DNA of 9,376 bases from Phycisphaerae bacterium (lineage in GTDB: Bacteria; Planctomycetota; Phycisphaerae; UBA1845; Fen-1342). Shown one piece after another: positions 1 through 6,838 of the stretch. The stretch covers positions 1 through 9,376 of the forward strand of contig JAGVEP010000145.1 in NCBI GenBank assembly GCA_020058145.1, given 5' to 3'. Position numbers and translations under genes: made by a program. The notes under the pieces were generated by a model, which did no database searches, was not told the DNA's origin, and saw only the letters and a program-made list of their open reading frames with translations. The first letter of the stretch is position 1. Each line of letters begins with the position of its first letter.

Positions 1-798
1 GCCGCCCGGCCGTTGCTCACGCTCGATCCAGACGCGGTGTGGACCGACGCCTACAACCGGCTCATCGAGCTCGGTCCGGCCAGCCTCACCTATCTGCTGA
101 ACCGGCCCGCGATGACGCAGCCGGCCGCGCCGGATGACCTGCGGGTCCTCGTGCACACGTCGCTCATCCGCGCCTTGGCTGACCCGCAGACGAGTCCGCC
201 GCGGCTGAGCGCCAGCTGCCTGGAGACGACGCTCGATCTGCTGCACTTCGATCTGAAAGTGGACGGCGCGCCGCTCGGCACCGTGGCGATCTTCGAACGG
301 GAGGTCCCCCGCGCGTGGCCGGACCTCTACCCGGCGGATTTTGACCACCGCCGGGCCGCGCGGGTTGACGTGGAGGCCGACCGCCGGGCGCTGCAAACTT
401 GGTGGCTGACCCACCACGACACGCCCGCGGCGCTGCTGACCCAGCGCCGTCTGCAACCGCAACCCGGTCTGCTTTGGCGGCTGCTCGCACGGCGGTATGC
501 CGATCGCTGGCAATATCAACCGGAGCGCAGCGCCGTGCTGTGTGCGGCGGCGGCGGCGCCGGAGCCCACGCTGCTCAAGTCTCAGGAGCCCACGCTGCTC
601 AACCTGTCGACGACGGACTACAACCTGGTGCGCGCCGCGTGCATCTGGCTCGGCGGCAGCTCCGCGGCAGATGTCGAGGCGCGCCTGATCGACCTGTTGG
701 CCGCTCCGTCCGCGGAAGTAGCGCACAACGCGCGGTTTGCGCTGGATTACTCGCGCAACGAGCGGATTCAGGCGGTTTTGCGCCGTCACCCGCCATAA
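1..798 (+). CDS. HEAT-like repeat protein, 5'-partial, function unknown
   Basis: The frame is open to the left window edge, so the gene probably begins outside; the first possible in-window start (TTG at 13) has no Shine-Dalgarno. About 265 residues are visible. The N-terminal part (WTDAYNRLIELGPASLTYLL) and the last 60 residues (paired helices ending ALDYSRNERIQAVL) have the amphipathic helix-turn-helix look of HEAT/ARM-type repeats; the middle is rich in Trp, Arg and Leu with no recognisable catalytic motif, signal peptide or membrane segment. An 8-residue unit is duplicated (EPTLLKSQEPTLLNLS). The TAA stop lies 3 bp before an inverted-repeat element, so the native C-terminus could have been altered, although it ends plausibly after a helix. 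I do not recognise the family; the HEAT assignment is inferred from pattern only. Confidence 0.6.
   Translation, partial: AARPLLTLDPDAVWTDAYNRLIELGPASLTYLLNRPAMTQPAAPDDLRVLVHTSLIRALADPQTSPPRLSASCLETTLDLLHFDLKVDGAPLGTVAIFEREVPRAWPDLYPADFDHRRAARVDVEADRRALQTWWLTHHDTPAALLTQRRLQPQPGLLWRLLARRYADRWQYQPERSAVLCAAAAAPEPTLLKSQEPTLLNLSTTDYNLVRAACIWLGGSSAADVEARLIDLLAAPSAEVAHNARFALDYSRNERIQAVLRRHPP
561..602 (+). repeat. 24-bp in-frame tandem duplication inside the HEAT-like gene
   Basis: The 18-bp string GGAGCCCACGCTGCTCAA occurs at 561-578 and again, identical, at 585-602, a period of 24 bp, so it adds exactly eight codons (EPTLLKSQ then EPTLLNLS). The reading frame is preserved. Perfect identity at the DNA level suggests a recent slippage or insertion event and not an old protein repeat. 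Confidence 0.8.
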
Positions 799-801
799 GT
801 A

Positions 802-1041
802 GGGACAGTCACGAATGGCATTAAGATAAGCAATAACCACTTGTCATAAATAGAGTTGCAATCGCCGGCGCGAACAGCGGACCGCCGTGGCCACGAGTAG
901 AGGCGTTCAGCCGCACAGGGAAAAGAGGCGCAGGACAGATTGCCAGCTCACGCCCTTATCCGGGGTCCCTGCGCGCGGGAGTCCGTAACTCATTTTGCGT
1001 AAACCACTTATCGCTATCTTAATGCCATTCGTGACTGTCCC
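802..1041. mobile_element. MITE-like non-coding element with inverted terminal arms
   Basis: The left arm at 802-828 begins GGGACAGTCACGAATGGCAT and is the perfect reverse complement of 1015-1041 (27 bp). Similarity continues inward less exactly: GAGTT at 853-857 mirrors AACTC at 987-991, giving arms of about 55 bp with one indel. Within them an 8-bp block (AACCACTT, 835-842 and 1002-1009) is in the same direct orientation in both arms, that is, flipped relative to the inverted repeat. The core of about 130 bp has no credible gene. I see no target-site duplication, which would fit IS200/IS605-type or REP-like elements moved in trans by a Y1 transposase, but no transposase is in the window, so the family is an inference. 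It could instead be two REP-like units facing each other. It separates the HEAT-like gene from a truncated U32 peptidase gene. Confidence 0.65.
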
Positions 1042-2062
1042 CGGTTTCCCGGTTAAGAGCGTGCTGAACGAGCTGCGCCGCCGAGCGGTGCAGATGCTGC
1101 GCGACGAGCGCGCTGCTGCGGCTCGGCACGCGCTCGTTGACCCGAACGCGCTCAACGCGCTGCGGGGCTCAAAGGCATGTCCCGCAAACGAGTTGCGCGC
1201 AGCGCCGCCGGCAGAATTGTGCGTGCTCGTGCGCAATTTGGAACAACTCGAGGCGGCGCTTGCCTGGCAAACGGCCGCCGCGGGGACCGTGTACTGCGAC
1301 TTCCACGACGTCGGGGACTACCTGCGGGCGGTAGAGCTCGCCCGCGCGGCGGAACGGCGTATCGCGCTGGCAACGCCGCACGTGCTGATGCCGGATGAAA
1401 TGGGTACGCTCGACCGAATTGGGGCTGCGCAGCCGGATGCCGCGCTGGTTCGCAGCCTGGGAGCGTTGCGGCGGCTGCGGGCCCGCCCGCCGGACCTCAC
1501 CTTGATCGGTGATTACCCCCTGAACGTGGCCAATGATCTCACCGCGGCTCTGCTCGCCGATTGGGGCCTGGCGCGCCTGACGCCGGGGCTCGACCTGAAC
1601 TGGCCGCAATGGCTGGCCCTACGGCAACATGTGCCCGCCGAGCGGCTGGAAGTGGTTTAGCACCAGCACGTACCACTGTTTCACACCTGGCACTGCCTGT
1701 TCGCCGCCGCGCTATCCGACGGCCCGCGCTGCGGGGACTGCGGGTGGCCTTGTCGCAGCCACGACCTGGCGCTGCGCGACCGGAACGGCGTGGCGCATCC
1801 GGTGTTGGCCGACGCACTGGGGCGGAGCACGGTTTTCCATGCGGCGGCGCAAACCGCGGCCGAGCACGTTCCGGCGATGCGGGAGCTCGGTTTGCGGCAC
1901 TTCCGCGTCGAATTGCTGCGCGCGAGCCCGGACCAAACACGTGGGCTGCTCGACCTGTACGCACGCCTGCTCGACGGTCTGATTGATCCGGCGCTGACGG
2001 TTCGACATTTGCGGGCCGTGAGCCCCGGGGGCGTGACGGCGGGAACATGGGCCGGACAATAG
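1042..2062 (+). pseudogene. U32 family peptidase, C-terminal half, 5'-truncated and split by an in-frame TAG
   Basis: U32 peptidases are a family of YhbU/YegQ/RlhA-like proteins, many acting in RNA modification or collagen-like substrate cleavage. Homology starts directly after the right arm of the upstream element (SVLNELRRRAVQML, typical of the linker before the second U32 segment), then runs through LCVLVRNLEQLEAAL, LIGDYPLNVANDLTAALL and GLARLTPGLDLNWPQW. A TAG at 1658-1660 stops the frame, yet the same frame goes straight on: HQHVPLFHTWHC, then CGDCGWPC, the conserved cysteine cluster, LALRDRNGVAHPVLAD, and the characteristic C-terminal GVT.GT ending before the real stop at 2060-2062. 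The N-terminal half of the family is absent, and the only upstream start is a TTG at 995 inside the element, without a ribosome site. It is therefore a decayed gene; the TAG could alternatively be a sequencing error or, much less likely, a recoded codon. Assignment rests on recalled family motifs. Confidence 0.8.
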
Positions 2063-2084
2063 CACCCGGCCGAGGGCAGTATGG

Positions 2085-2100
2085 GAATTCGTCCGAATTC
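2085..2100. promoter_or_regulatory. Short inverted repeat upstream of the flotillin unit
   Basis: GAATTCG at 2085-2091 and CGAATTC at 2094-2100 form a 7-bp inverted repeat with a 2-nt centre, in the non-coding leader between the U32 remnant and the OB-fold membrane protein gene. It is AT-richer than its surroundings. It might be a regulator binding site, but nothing else supports that and chance is possible. Confidence 0.2.
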
Positions 2101-2153
2101 TAGTAGCCACGGCCGGCGGGTGTGGTACGCTTAGCGCAGGTGCCTTGACAGAG

Positions 2154-2178
2154 CCCGCCGATCCGGGAGATCGGCGGG
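2154..2178 (+). promoter_or_regulatory. Perfect 10-bp hairpin immediately before the ribosome site of the NfeD/YqiJ-like gene
   Basis: CCCGCCGATC (2154-2163) and GATCGGCGGG (2169-2178) pair perfectly around a 5-nt loop. The stem ends 3 nt before the GGAGG at 2182-2186 that serves the start at 2193. No T-run follows, so it is not a typical intrinsic terminator. It may be a translation-modulating or transcript-stabilising 5' UTR stem, or an operator. Confidence 0.4.
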
Positions 2179-2192
2179 ACTGGAGGTGTCCC

Positions 2193-2822
2193 ATGCTCGA
2201 ACCGACCACCAGCAGCGTCCTCCTCATCACAACCGCTATCACGCTGATCGGCCTGTATTGGGGCGCGCTGATCCTCGGCGGCGGGCTGCTCCTGGTGTCT
2301 GTGCTGGGCGGACTTGGTCACCACCATGCGGATACAGACGCCGGCACCGTGCCCCACCACGATGCCGGCTCCGACTCCGACTCCGCCCACGCCGCGCATG
2401 ATGCCGCCGCCATGAGCACCTGGTTCTCGCTGCGCTTCGCGGTTTTCTTTCTCGCCATGTACGGCGCGACGGGCGTGATTCTGACCTACCTGTCGGGCGC
2501 GAGCACTTGGATGGTGTTTTCGCTGGCCCTGGTCATCGGCCTGGCTGTCGGCCAGGGGGCGCATCAGACCTTCCGGTTCGTCCGCCGCACGTCCGGCGAC
2601 AGCACCCCGCGCACGCTGGATTACGTGAATCGTCTGGGTCGGGTCACCATTGCGGTGATTCCGCCAGAGCAGGGCGAGGTCGCGCTCGAGGTGCGCGGCA
2701 CCGAGCGGTTCGTGCCCGCGGTGGCTGCGGAACGCACCGGGTTTGACGTTGGCGACGAAGTGGTCGTCGTGGATTATCGTGACGGCGTGGCCCACGTCAC
2801 GCGGCCGATCGGAAAGACGTGA
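2193..2822 (+). CDS. NfeD/YuaF/YqiJ-type OB-fold membrane protein, flotillin partner
   Basis: 209 residues starting at ATG 2193, chosen over a TTG at 2145 because GGAGG lies 6 nt before it and the TTG start would have to be translated through a strong hairpin. Visible parts: a membrane segment at about residues 9-38; a His/Asp/Ser-rich loop at 43-70 (GHHHADTDAG, PHHDAGSDSD); two more membrane segments at about 79-100 and 105-125; and a soluble C-terminal beta-rich domain at about 147-206 (VNRLGRVTIAVIPPEQGEVALE, then FDVGDEVVVVDY) matching the OB fold of the NfeD1b/YuaF/YqiJ group. Members are about 200 residues and are encoded next to flotillins, as here, with only 25 bp to the next gene. 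In Bacillus YuaF acts with flotillin at membrane microdomains; the same role is inferred here. The His-rich loop could bind metal but this is untested. Confidence 0.8.
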   Translation: MLEPTTSSVLLITTAITLIGLYWGALILGGGLLLVSVLGGLGHHHADTDAGTVPHHDAGSDSDSAHAAHDAAAMSTWFSLRFAVFFLAMYGATGVILTYLSGASTWMVFSLALVIGLAVGQGAHQTFRFVRRTSGDSTPRTLDYVNRLGRVTIAVIPPEQGEVALEVRGTERFVPAVAAERTGFDVGDEVVVVDYRDGVAHVTRPIGKT

Positions 2823-2847
2823 CCTCTGCATTGGGAGGAACTGCAAA

Positions 2848-4152
2848 ATGAACGCATTCATCGTCCTGGCGGTCGTAGCCCTGGTCCTGCTCATCATTCT
2901 GATCAGCATCATCGCGAAATTGATCGTCATCGGAGAGCCGAACGAGCTGCTGATCGTCACCGGCGGAAAAGGACGGGACGGCCTCGGCTACCGGACGCTC
3001 ATCGGCGGCCGGACCCTGGTCATTCCGGTGTTCAACTCGGTGTCCCGCCTCAATCTGCGCAACATGCAGGTGCCGCTCGAGGTCAAAGCCCAGTCCGGCG
3101 GCGGACGGATGATCCCCATCACCGTCACGGGCGTCGCCAACGTGAAAGTCTCGTCCGACCCGGTCGAGCGGGGCAACGCGATTGAGCGTTTTCTCGGTCA
3201 GCATACCGACGACCTGCAACGGGTGGCGCGCGAGACACTCGAAGGCGGGCTGCGGGCCGTGATCGGCAAAATGACCCCGGAGGAGATCGTCAGCGACCGC
3301 GACAAGTTCGTGGCGACGGTCATGCGCGAGGTTTCGGACGATTTCCGCAAGCTCGGTCTGCTGATTGACAGCGTGGTGATTCAGAACGTACACGATGAAG
3401 AGGAATACCTCGTCTCGATTGCCCGCAAGGCCCGCGCGGAAGTGCTGTCCCTGGCGCGTAAGGCTGAGGCTGAGCGTGCCGCCGAAGCGGTGACCAAGGA
3501 GGCCGAAGCCAACGCCAGCGCGCGGAAGGCCAAGGCTGAACGGGATGCCGAAGCGAAGGTGGCCGAGGCCGCCGGGCGGCAGAAGTCGGAACAGGCCCGG
3601 CTGTCTGCTGACAAGTTCGTCGCCGAGGCGGAAAACGCGTTGCGGATTCGCAAGGCCGAACTGGCCCGTGAGGCCGCCATGGCGGAGGCCGAACAGCAGA
3701 AGGCGGAAGGTCTGGCGGAGCAGGCGCGCCTGTCGGCTACCGAGGTCGCCAAGGCTATCGCCGATCGCGACTCCGCCCGCGCCAAGGCCGAGGGCGACGC
3801 CGCCAATACGGCGGAGCGCGGCAAAGCCCGCGCGGCGGCCATCGAGCAAGTCGGAATGGCGATTGCGAAGCACCCGGAAGCGCTCAAGGTCATGCTCGTC
3901 GAGATGCTGCCGACCATCGTTAAGGAATTGGCCGCGACCATCCAAAACGTCGACCTCGGACACGTCACCGTGATCGACAGTGGCAATGGTCAAGCCATGG
4001 CCGGCGTCGCCCTGAGTCGCGCGAAGATGCTCGCCGAGTCGCTGGGAGCCGTAGAGTCCATCCTCGGCATTGACCTGCGCGCGCTGTCGCAGAGCATCGC
4101 GCAGAACGTGGCGGGCAAGCCGACGGTGGTAGCGGTCGCGGCGGCGAAGTAG
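2848..4152 (+). CDS. Flotillin family protein (YqiK/FloT type)
   Basis: 434 residues from ATG 2848, which has GGGAGGA ending 9 nt upstream; an in-frame extension to 2743 overlaps the previous gene and is rejected. Order of parts: an N-terminal membrane or hairpin anchor at about 3-27 (AVVALVLLIILISIIAKLIV); an SPFH/PHB domain at about 28-195 (NELLIVTGGKGRDGLGY, IPITVTGVANVKVSSDP, FRKLGLLIDSVVIQNVHD); a long EA-rich coiled coil at about 205-340 with the repeated KAEAERAAEA / EAEANA pattern typical of flotillins; and a C-terminal oligomerisation region. Flotillins assemble as membrane-bound rings or scaffolds that organise microdomains and affect fluidity. With the OB-fold membrane gene 25 bp upstream this is the usual bacterial two-gene arrangement, surely co-transcribed. 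The C-terminus lacks the long tail of E. coli YqiK and ends shortly after the predicted helices. Confidence 0.92.
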   Translation: MNAFIVLAVVALVLLIILISIIAKLIVIGEPNELLIVTGGKGRDGLGYRTLIGGRTLVIPVFNSVSRLNLRNMQVPLEVKAQSGGGRMIPITVTGVANVKVSSDPVERGNAIERFLGQHTDDLQRVARETLEGGLRAVIGKMTPEEIVSDRDKFVATVMREVSDDFRKLGLLIDSVVIQNVHDEEEYLVSIARKARAEVLSLARKAEAERAAEAVTKEAEANASARKAKAERDAEAKVAEAAGRQKSEQARLSADKFVAEAENALRIRKAELAREAAMAEAEQQKAEGLAEQARLSATEVAKAIADRDSARAKAEGDAANTAERGKARAAAIEQVGMAIAKHPEALKVMLVEMLPTIVKELAATIQNVDLGHVTVIDSGNGQAMAGVALSRAKMLAESLGAVESILGIDLRALSQSIAQNVAGKPTVVAVAAAK

Positions 4153-4210
4153 CGCACGACGGCAATACCGGGCGCGCCGGGTCCGCGAAATCAATGGGAC
4201 TGCCTGCGGT

Positions 4211-5140
4211 CTACCGTCGGCGCGGCACGAGCGTCGCCAACGCGGCAAGCAGTACGAGGCCGCTCGGCTCGGGGTTCAGCGCGATGGCAAACAGGGCGCC
4301 CGCGCTGATAGCGGAGTAGCCCAGTCCCGCGGGCACCTGGTCGATGTCATGGTTCGCGGTGCCCCAGTGCACGATCGACCCGTCGGTGCGCAGCGCTATG
4401 CTGAAATACTGCCCGGCGTCGACCGCCACGAAGTCGTGCCCGGCCGGCACATTGAGCACTCCATGGGCACTGTTTCCCCACGCGGCTAGCGAGCCATCGG
4501 CGCGCAGCGCCACGCCGTGATTTAACCCGAGCGCCACCGCGGTGAAGTCGTTTTCCTGAGGGGGTGGCGGAAACGAATAGCTGCCCCATTGCACCAGCGC
4601 GCCGTTGGCGCGGAGCGCTACATTGGCTGTCCCGAGTGCCAACTGGCAGGAGATCGCAACGAAATCGTGGCCCGCCGGAGTATCGGTCACCGCACCCCAG
4701 GCGGCTAGCGAACCGTCGGTGCGAATCGCGAGACTCTGCGCACCGCCGGCGGCGATCTTGGCGAAGTTATTTCCCGCCGGTGGTGAGGCCTGGCCGGAGC
4801 CGTTGAACCCCCAACCTACGATGGACCCGTCCTGTTTGAGCGCGAGCCCATGGAAGCCACCCCCCGTCACCGCCACGAAGTCGTAGCCCGTTGGCACATC
4901 TAACTCGCCATGCCAATCAAGACCCCATGCGACCAGCGAGCCATCGGCGCGCAAGGCGTACGCCTGCAGGCCCCCAGCCGCGATTGCAGTGAAGTCAGTG
5001 CCGGGTGGGATGCCCGAAACCTCGCCTTGGGCATCATCGCCCCACCCGAGGATGGTTCCTCCGGGTGCCGCAGCCACAAGGCAGATGACGCCCACTGCGA
5101 GCATGCCCCAGCCACGATCAGATGCAATAATCCTCGACAT
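4211..5140 (-). CDS. Secreted RCC1-like beta-propeller protein with PEP-CTERM sorting signal
   Basis: 309 residues from the ATG at 5140. An ATG seven codons upstream (5161) is rejected because AAGGGAGGC, an excellent Shine-Dalgarno, lies inside that extension, 8 nt before 5140. Residues 1-28 form a signal peptide (GMLAVGVICLVAAAPG). The body is a run of RCC1_2-type repeats of about 38-40 residues, each with the core pattern A(V/I)AAG...ALR.DGSL.AWG; six complete ones are visible at about 51-260, plus a half at each end (TILGWGDD and GYSAISAGALFAIALN) that could close a seventh blade. Residues 289-309 are a PEP-CTERM tail: NPEPS, a hydrophobic stretch, then RRR. Such proteins are exported and processed by an exosortase, usually in organisms making exopolysaccharide. 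No exosortase is in the window. Ligand unknown. It is convergent with the flotillin gene, 58 bp apart. Confidence 0.88.
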   Translation of the reverse strand: MSRIIASDRGWGMLAVGVICLVAAAPGGTILGWGDDAQGEVSGIPPGTDFTAIAAGGLQAYALRADGSLVAWGLDWHGELDVPTGYDFVAVTGGGFHGLALKQDGSIVGWGFNGSGQASPPAGNNFAKIAAGGAQSLAIRTDGSLAAWGAVTDTPAGHDFVAISCQLALGTANVALRANGALVQWGSYSFPPPPQENDFTAVALGLNHGVALRADGSLAAWGNSAHGVLNVPAGHDFVAVDAGQYFSIALRTDGSIVHWGTANHDIDQVPAGLGYSAISAGALFAIALNPEPSGLVLLAALATLVPRRR

Positions 5141-5261
5141 GGTACAAACGCCTCCCTTCATTACAGACCCCGGATGGCGCCGAGTCAGCGCTACGCCGCG
5201 CCCGACGATACCCCGCGGGATTGGTCCCGGCGGTCGGCATCACCTGGGCATCCAGAGGACT

Positions 5262-5290
5262 ATTCTACCATCTCCGCGGACACGGTGGAA
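5262..5290 (-). promoter_or_regulatory. Possible sigma70-like promoter for the RCC1/PEP-CTERM gene
   Basis: On the minus strand TAGAAT (5267-5262; five of six matches to TATAAT) lies 17 nt downstream of TTCCAC (5290-5285; a poor -35). It is in the 175-bp gap between purB and the RCC1-like gene, about 120 nt before that start. Planctomycete promoters are poorly defined, so this is only a candidate. The rest of the gap shows nothing clear. Confidence 0.2.
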
Positions 5291-5315
5291 GCCCAAAAAT
5301 CGACCCCGAGCAACG

Positions 5316-6833
5316 CTAGACACTGAGATTCTCGGCCCGTCGGGCCGGACGCGCCGCACGCGCCAGCAGCGGTCGCACAACAGTGCGCAAATAACCCCGC
5401 GTCTGTTGCGGCGCCAACCCGACATAACGCTGCGGATCAAGGACTTTCGGCCACTCCATGCCGGCGAACTCGGGGTCGGCCTTGAGCCGGTCGAGTAAAT
5501 CACTCGGCGTGCCACAGTACTTGAGCTGCATCCCGGCACGTTGGGCGTGCTGCCGGATGCGCTCGTGCAGGGCCTGCCGATCACCGCCGCGTGCGACGGC
5601 CGCCATCAGGATGTCCTCAGTGGCGATGAATGGCAGTTCGGCCGCGATGTGCGCCTCGATCATCGCGGGATAAACGACGAGGCCGTCCAGGATGTTGTGC
5701 AGCAGGATCGCCAGCGCGTCGGCGGCGAGAAACGCCTCCGGCACCACCAGCCGCTTGTTACTCGAATCGTCGAGGGTACGCTCGAACATCTGGGCCGCGA
5801 GCGTCATCGGTGGCGAAGTGGCCAGGCTCAGCAGATACCGCGCCAGACCGGTCGCGCGTTCGCAACGCATCGGGTTCCGCTTGTAGGGCATGGCCGAGCT
5901 GCCGACTTGCTTGGACTCGAACGGCTCTTCGATCTCCTTCAGCATCGCGAGCAGGCGAATGTCGTTGCAGATCTTGTGTGCCCCGGCGGCAAACGACGCC
6001 AGCGCGGCGATAATCTCCAGGTCCACCTTGCGCGAATACGTCTGCCCGCAGACGGGATAGCACGCGTCAAACCCCAGCTTTCGCGTAAACAGTCTCTCAA
6101 GCCGTCGGACCTTGGCGGGGCTGCCCAGGAGCTTGAGAAACGACGCTTGCGTGCCCGTCGCCCCGCGCAGACCGCGGCATTTCAGTCCGTCGCGCAACGT
6201 CGCGAATTGCTCTACATCGCGCACGAGGTCCGCCAGCCACAAGCAGCCGCGTTTGCCGACCGTCGTGGGCTGGGCGGGCTGAAGGTGCGTATAGCCGAGC
6301 GTCGGCAAATCCGCGTAGCGCTCGCAAAAATCCGCCAAAACCCGGATGGCCTCCAACAGCCGCCCGAGCAGGATGTCCAAAGCCTGTCGGGTGAGCAGTA
6401 GGTCGGCGTTGTCGACCACGTCCATGCTTGTCGCGCCGAGATGGATGATGCCGCGCGCGGCGGGGGCAGCGTCAGCAAAGGCGTGGATATGCGCCATCAC
6501 ATCGTGGCGGGTTTCGCGCTCGTAGCGCGCGGCGGCGGCGAAGTCGATGTCATCCACGGCGCGGCCGAGCGCACGGACCTGTTTCGCCGTGATCGGCAAA
6601 CCCAGCTCGTGCTGCGCTTCCGCGAGCGCTACCCAGATGCGCCGCCAAGTCGAGTGGCGGGATTGCGGGCTCCAGAGCCGCAGCATCTCCGCGGAGGCAT
6701 AGCGCGCCGCGAGGGGATGTTCAAAGGTTGCGTGGGGCTCTTGGTGGGCGGTGCCCACGCTACGGGGCTCTTGGTGGGCAGTGCCCACCCTACGGGACTC
6801 TTGGTGGGCGGTGCCCACCCTACGGGACCGCAT
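5316..6833 (-). CDS. purB: Adenylosuccinate lyase with a repeat-encoded N-terminal extension
   Basis: 505 residues from ATG 6833, placed by GGAGGAG 8 nt upstream. The enzyme removes fumarate from SAICAR and adenylosuccinate in purine synthesis, in the cytoplasm as a tetramer. The fumarase/aspartase superfamily signature GSSAMPYKRNP is at 311-321 (flexible catalytic serine loop); GATSMDVVDNAD at 133-144 and YTHLQPAQPTT at 181-191 (active-site His183) are the other two conserved regions. The normal bacterial N-terminus, FEHPLAARYASAEM..WSPQ.R..TWRR, begins only at about residue 37. Residues 4-33 are three decapeptide units (R-R/S-V-G-T-A-H-Q-E-P/S) encoded by a 30-bp tandem repeat, so the protein is about 32 residues longer than relatives. 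A GTG inside the repeat could be an internal start but has no ribosome site. A much longer frame reaching 7259 is antisense-free overlap with the neighbouring gene and is rejected. Starts 5 nt after the PLP enzyme stop, hence very likely co-transcribed and translationally coupled. Confidence 0.93.
   Translation of the reverse strand: MRSRRVGTAHQESRRVGTAHQEPRSVGTAHQEPHATFEHPLAARYASAEMLRLWSPQSRHSTWRRIWVALAEAQHELGLPITAKQVRALGRAVDDIDFAAAARYERETRHDVMAHIHAFADAAPAARGIIHLGATSMDVVDNADLLLTRQALDILLGRLLEAIRVLADFCERYADLPTLGYTHLQPAQPTTVGKRGCLWLADLVRDVEQFATLRDGLKCRGLRGATGTQASFLKLLGSPAKVRRLERLFTRKLGFDACYPVCGQTYSRKVDLEIIAALASFAAGAHKICNDIRLLAMLKEIEEPFESKQVGSSAMPYKRNPMRCERATGLARYLLSLATSPPMTLAAQMFERTLDDSSNKRLVVPEAFLAADALAILLHNILDGLVVYPAMIEAHIAAELPFIATEDILMAAVARGGDRQALHERIRQHAQRAGMQLKYCGTPSDLLDRLKADPEFAGMEWPKVLDPQRYVGLAPQQTRGYLRTVVRPLLARAARPARRAENLSV
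6735..6824. repeat. Three tandem 30-bp GC-rich units in the purB 5' end
   Basis: Units at about 6735-6764, 6765-6794 and 6795-6824 share the core TTGGTGGGC(G/A)GTGCCCAC(C/G)CTACGGG with period exactly 30. Each contains GGTGGGC...GCCCACC, a 7-bp stem with a 3-nt loop (weakened in single copies by one change). On the minus strand they read as RRVGTAHQE(P/S). Units are contiguous with no spacers, so this is not a CRISPR array. From memory, closely similar VGTAHQ/VGTAHP-coding strings are scattered through planctomycete genomes; that is recalled knowledge, not checked here. Confidence 0.85.
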
Positions 6834-6838
6834 GGGCG

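Noticed and set aside
995..1041. TTG at 995 as the real start of a short U32 protein
   Set aside because: It lies within the inverted-repeat arm, has no ribosome site, and family homology starts only after 1041.
2145..2150. TTGACA as a -35 box for the flotillin unit
   Set aside because: The expected -10 position falls in the hairpin (GAGATC) with no resemblance to TATAAT.
4167..4182. Hairpin between the convergent flotillin and RCC1-like genes as a terminator
   Set aside because: Only about five pairs with a mismatch and no T-run on either strand.
2797..4248. Minus-strand open frame of 483 codons opposite the flotillin gene
   Set aside because: Arg/His/Leu-rich translation typical of a GC-rich antisense shadow; the plus strand is a clear flotillin.
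5541..6401. Plus-strand open frame opposite purB
   Set aside because: Antisense of a strongly conserved enzyme, no recognisable domain.
6735..6824. Possible mini CRISPR array
   Set aside because: Units abut with no spacers and are inside a coding region.
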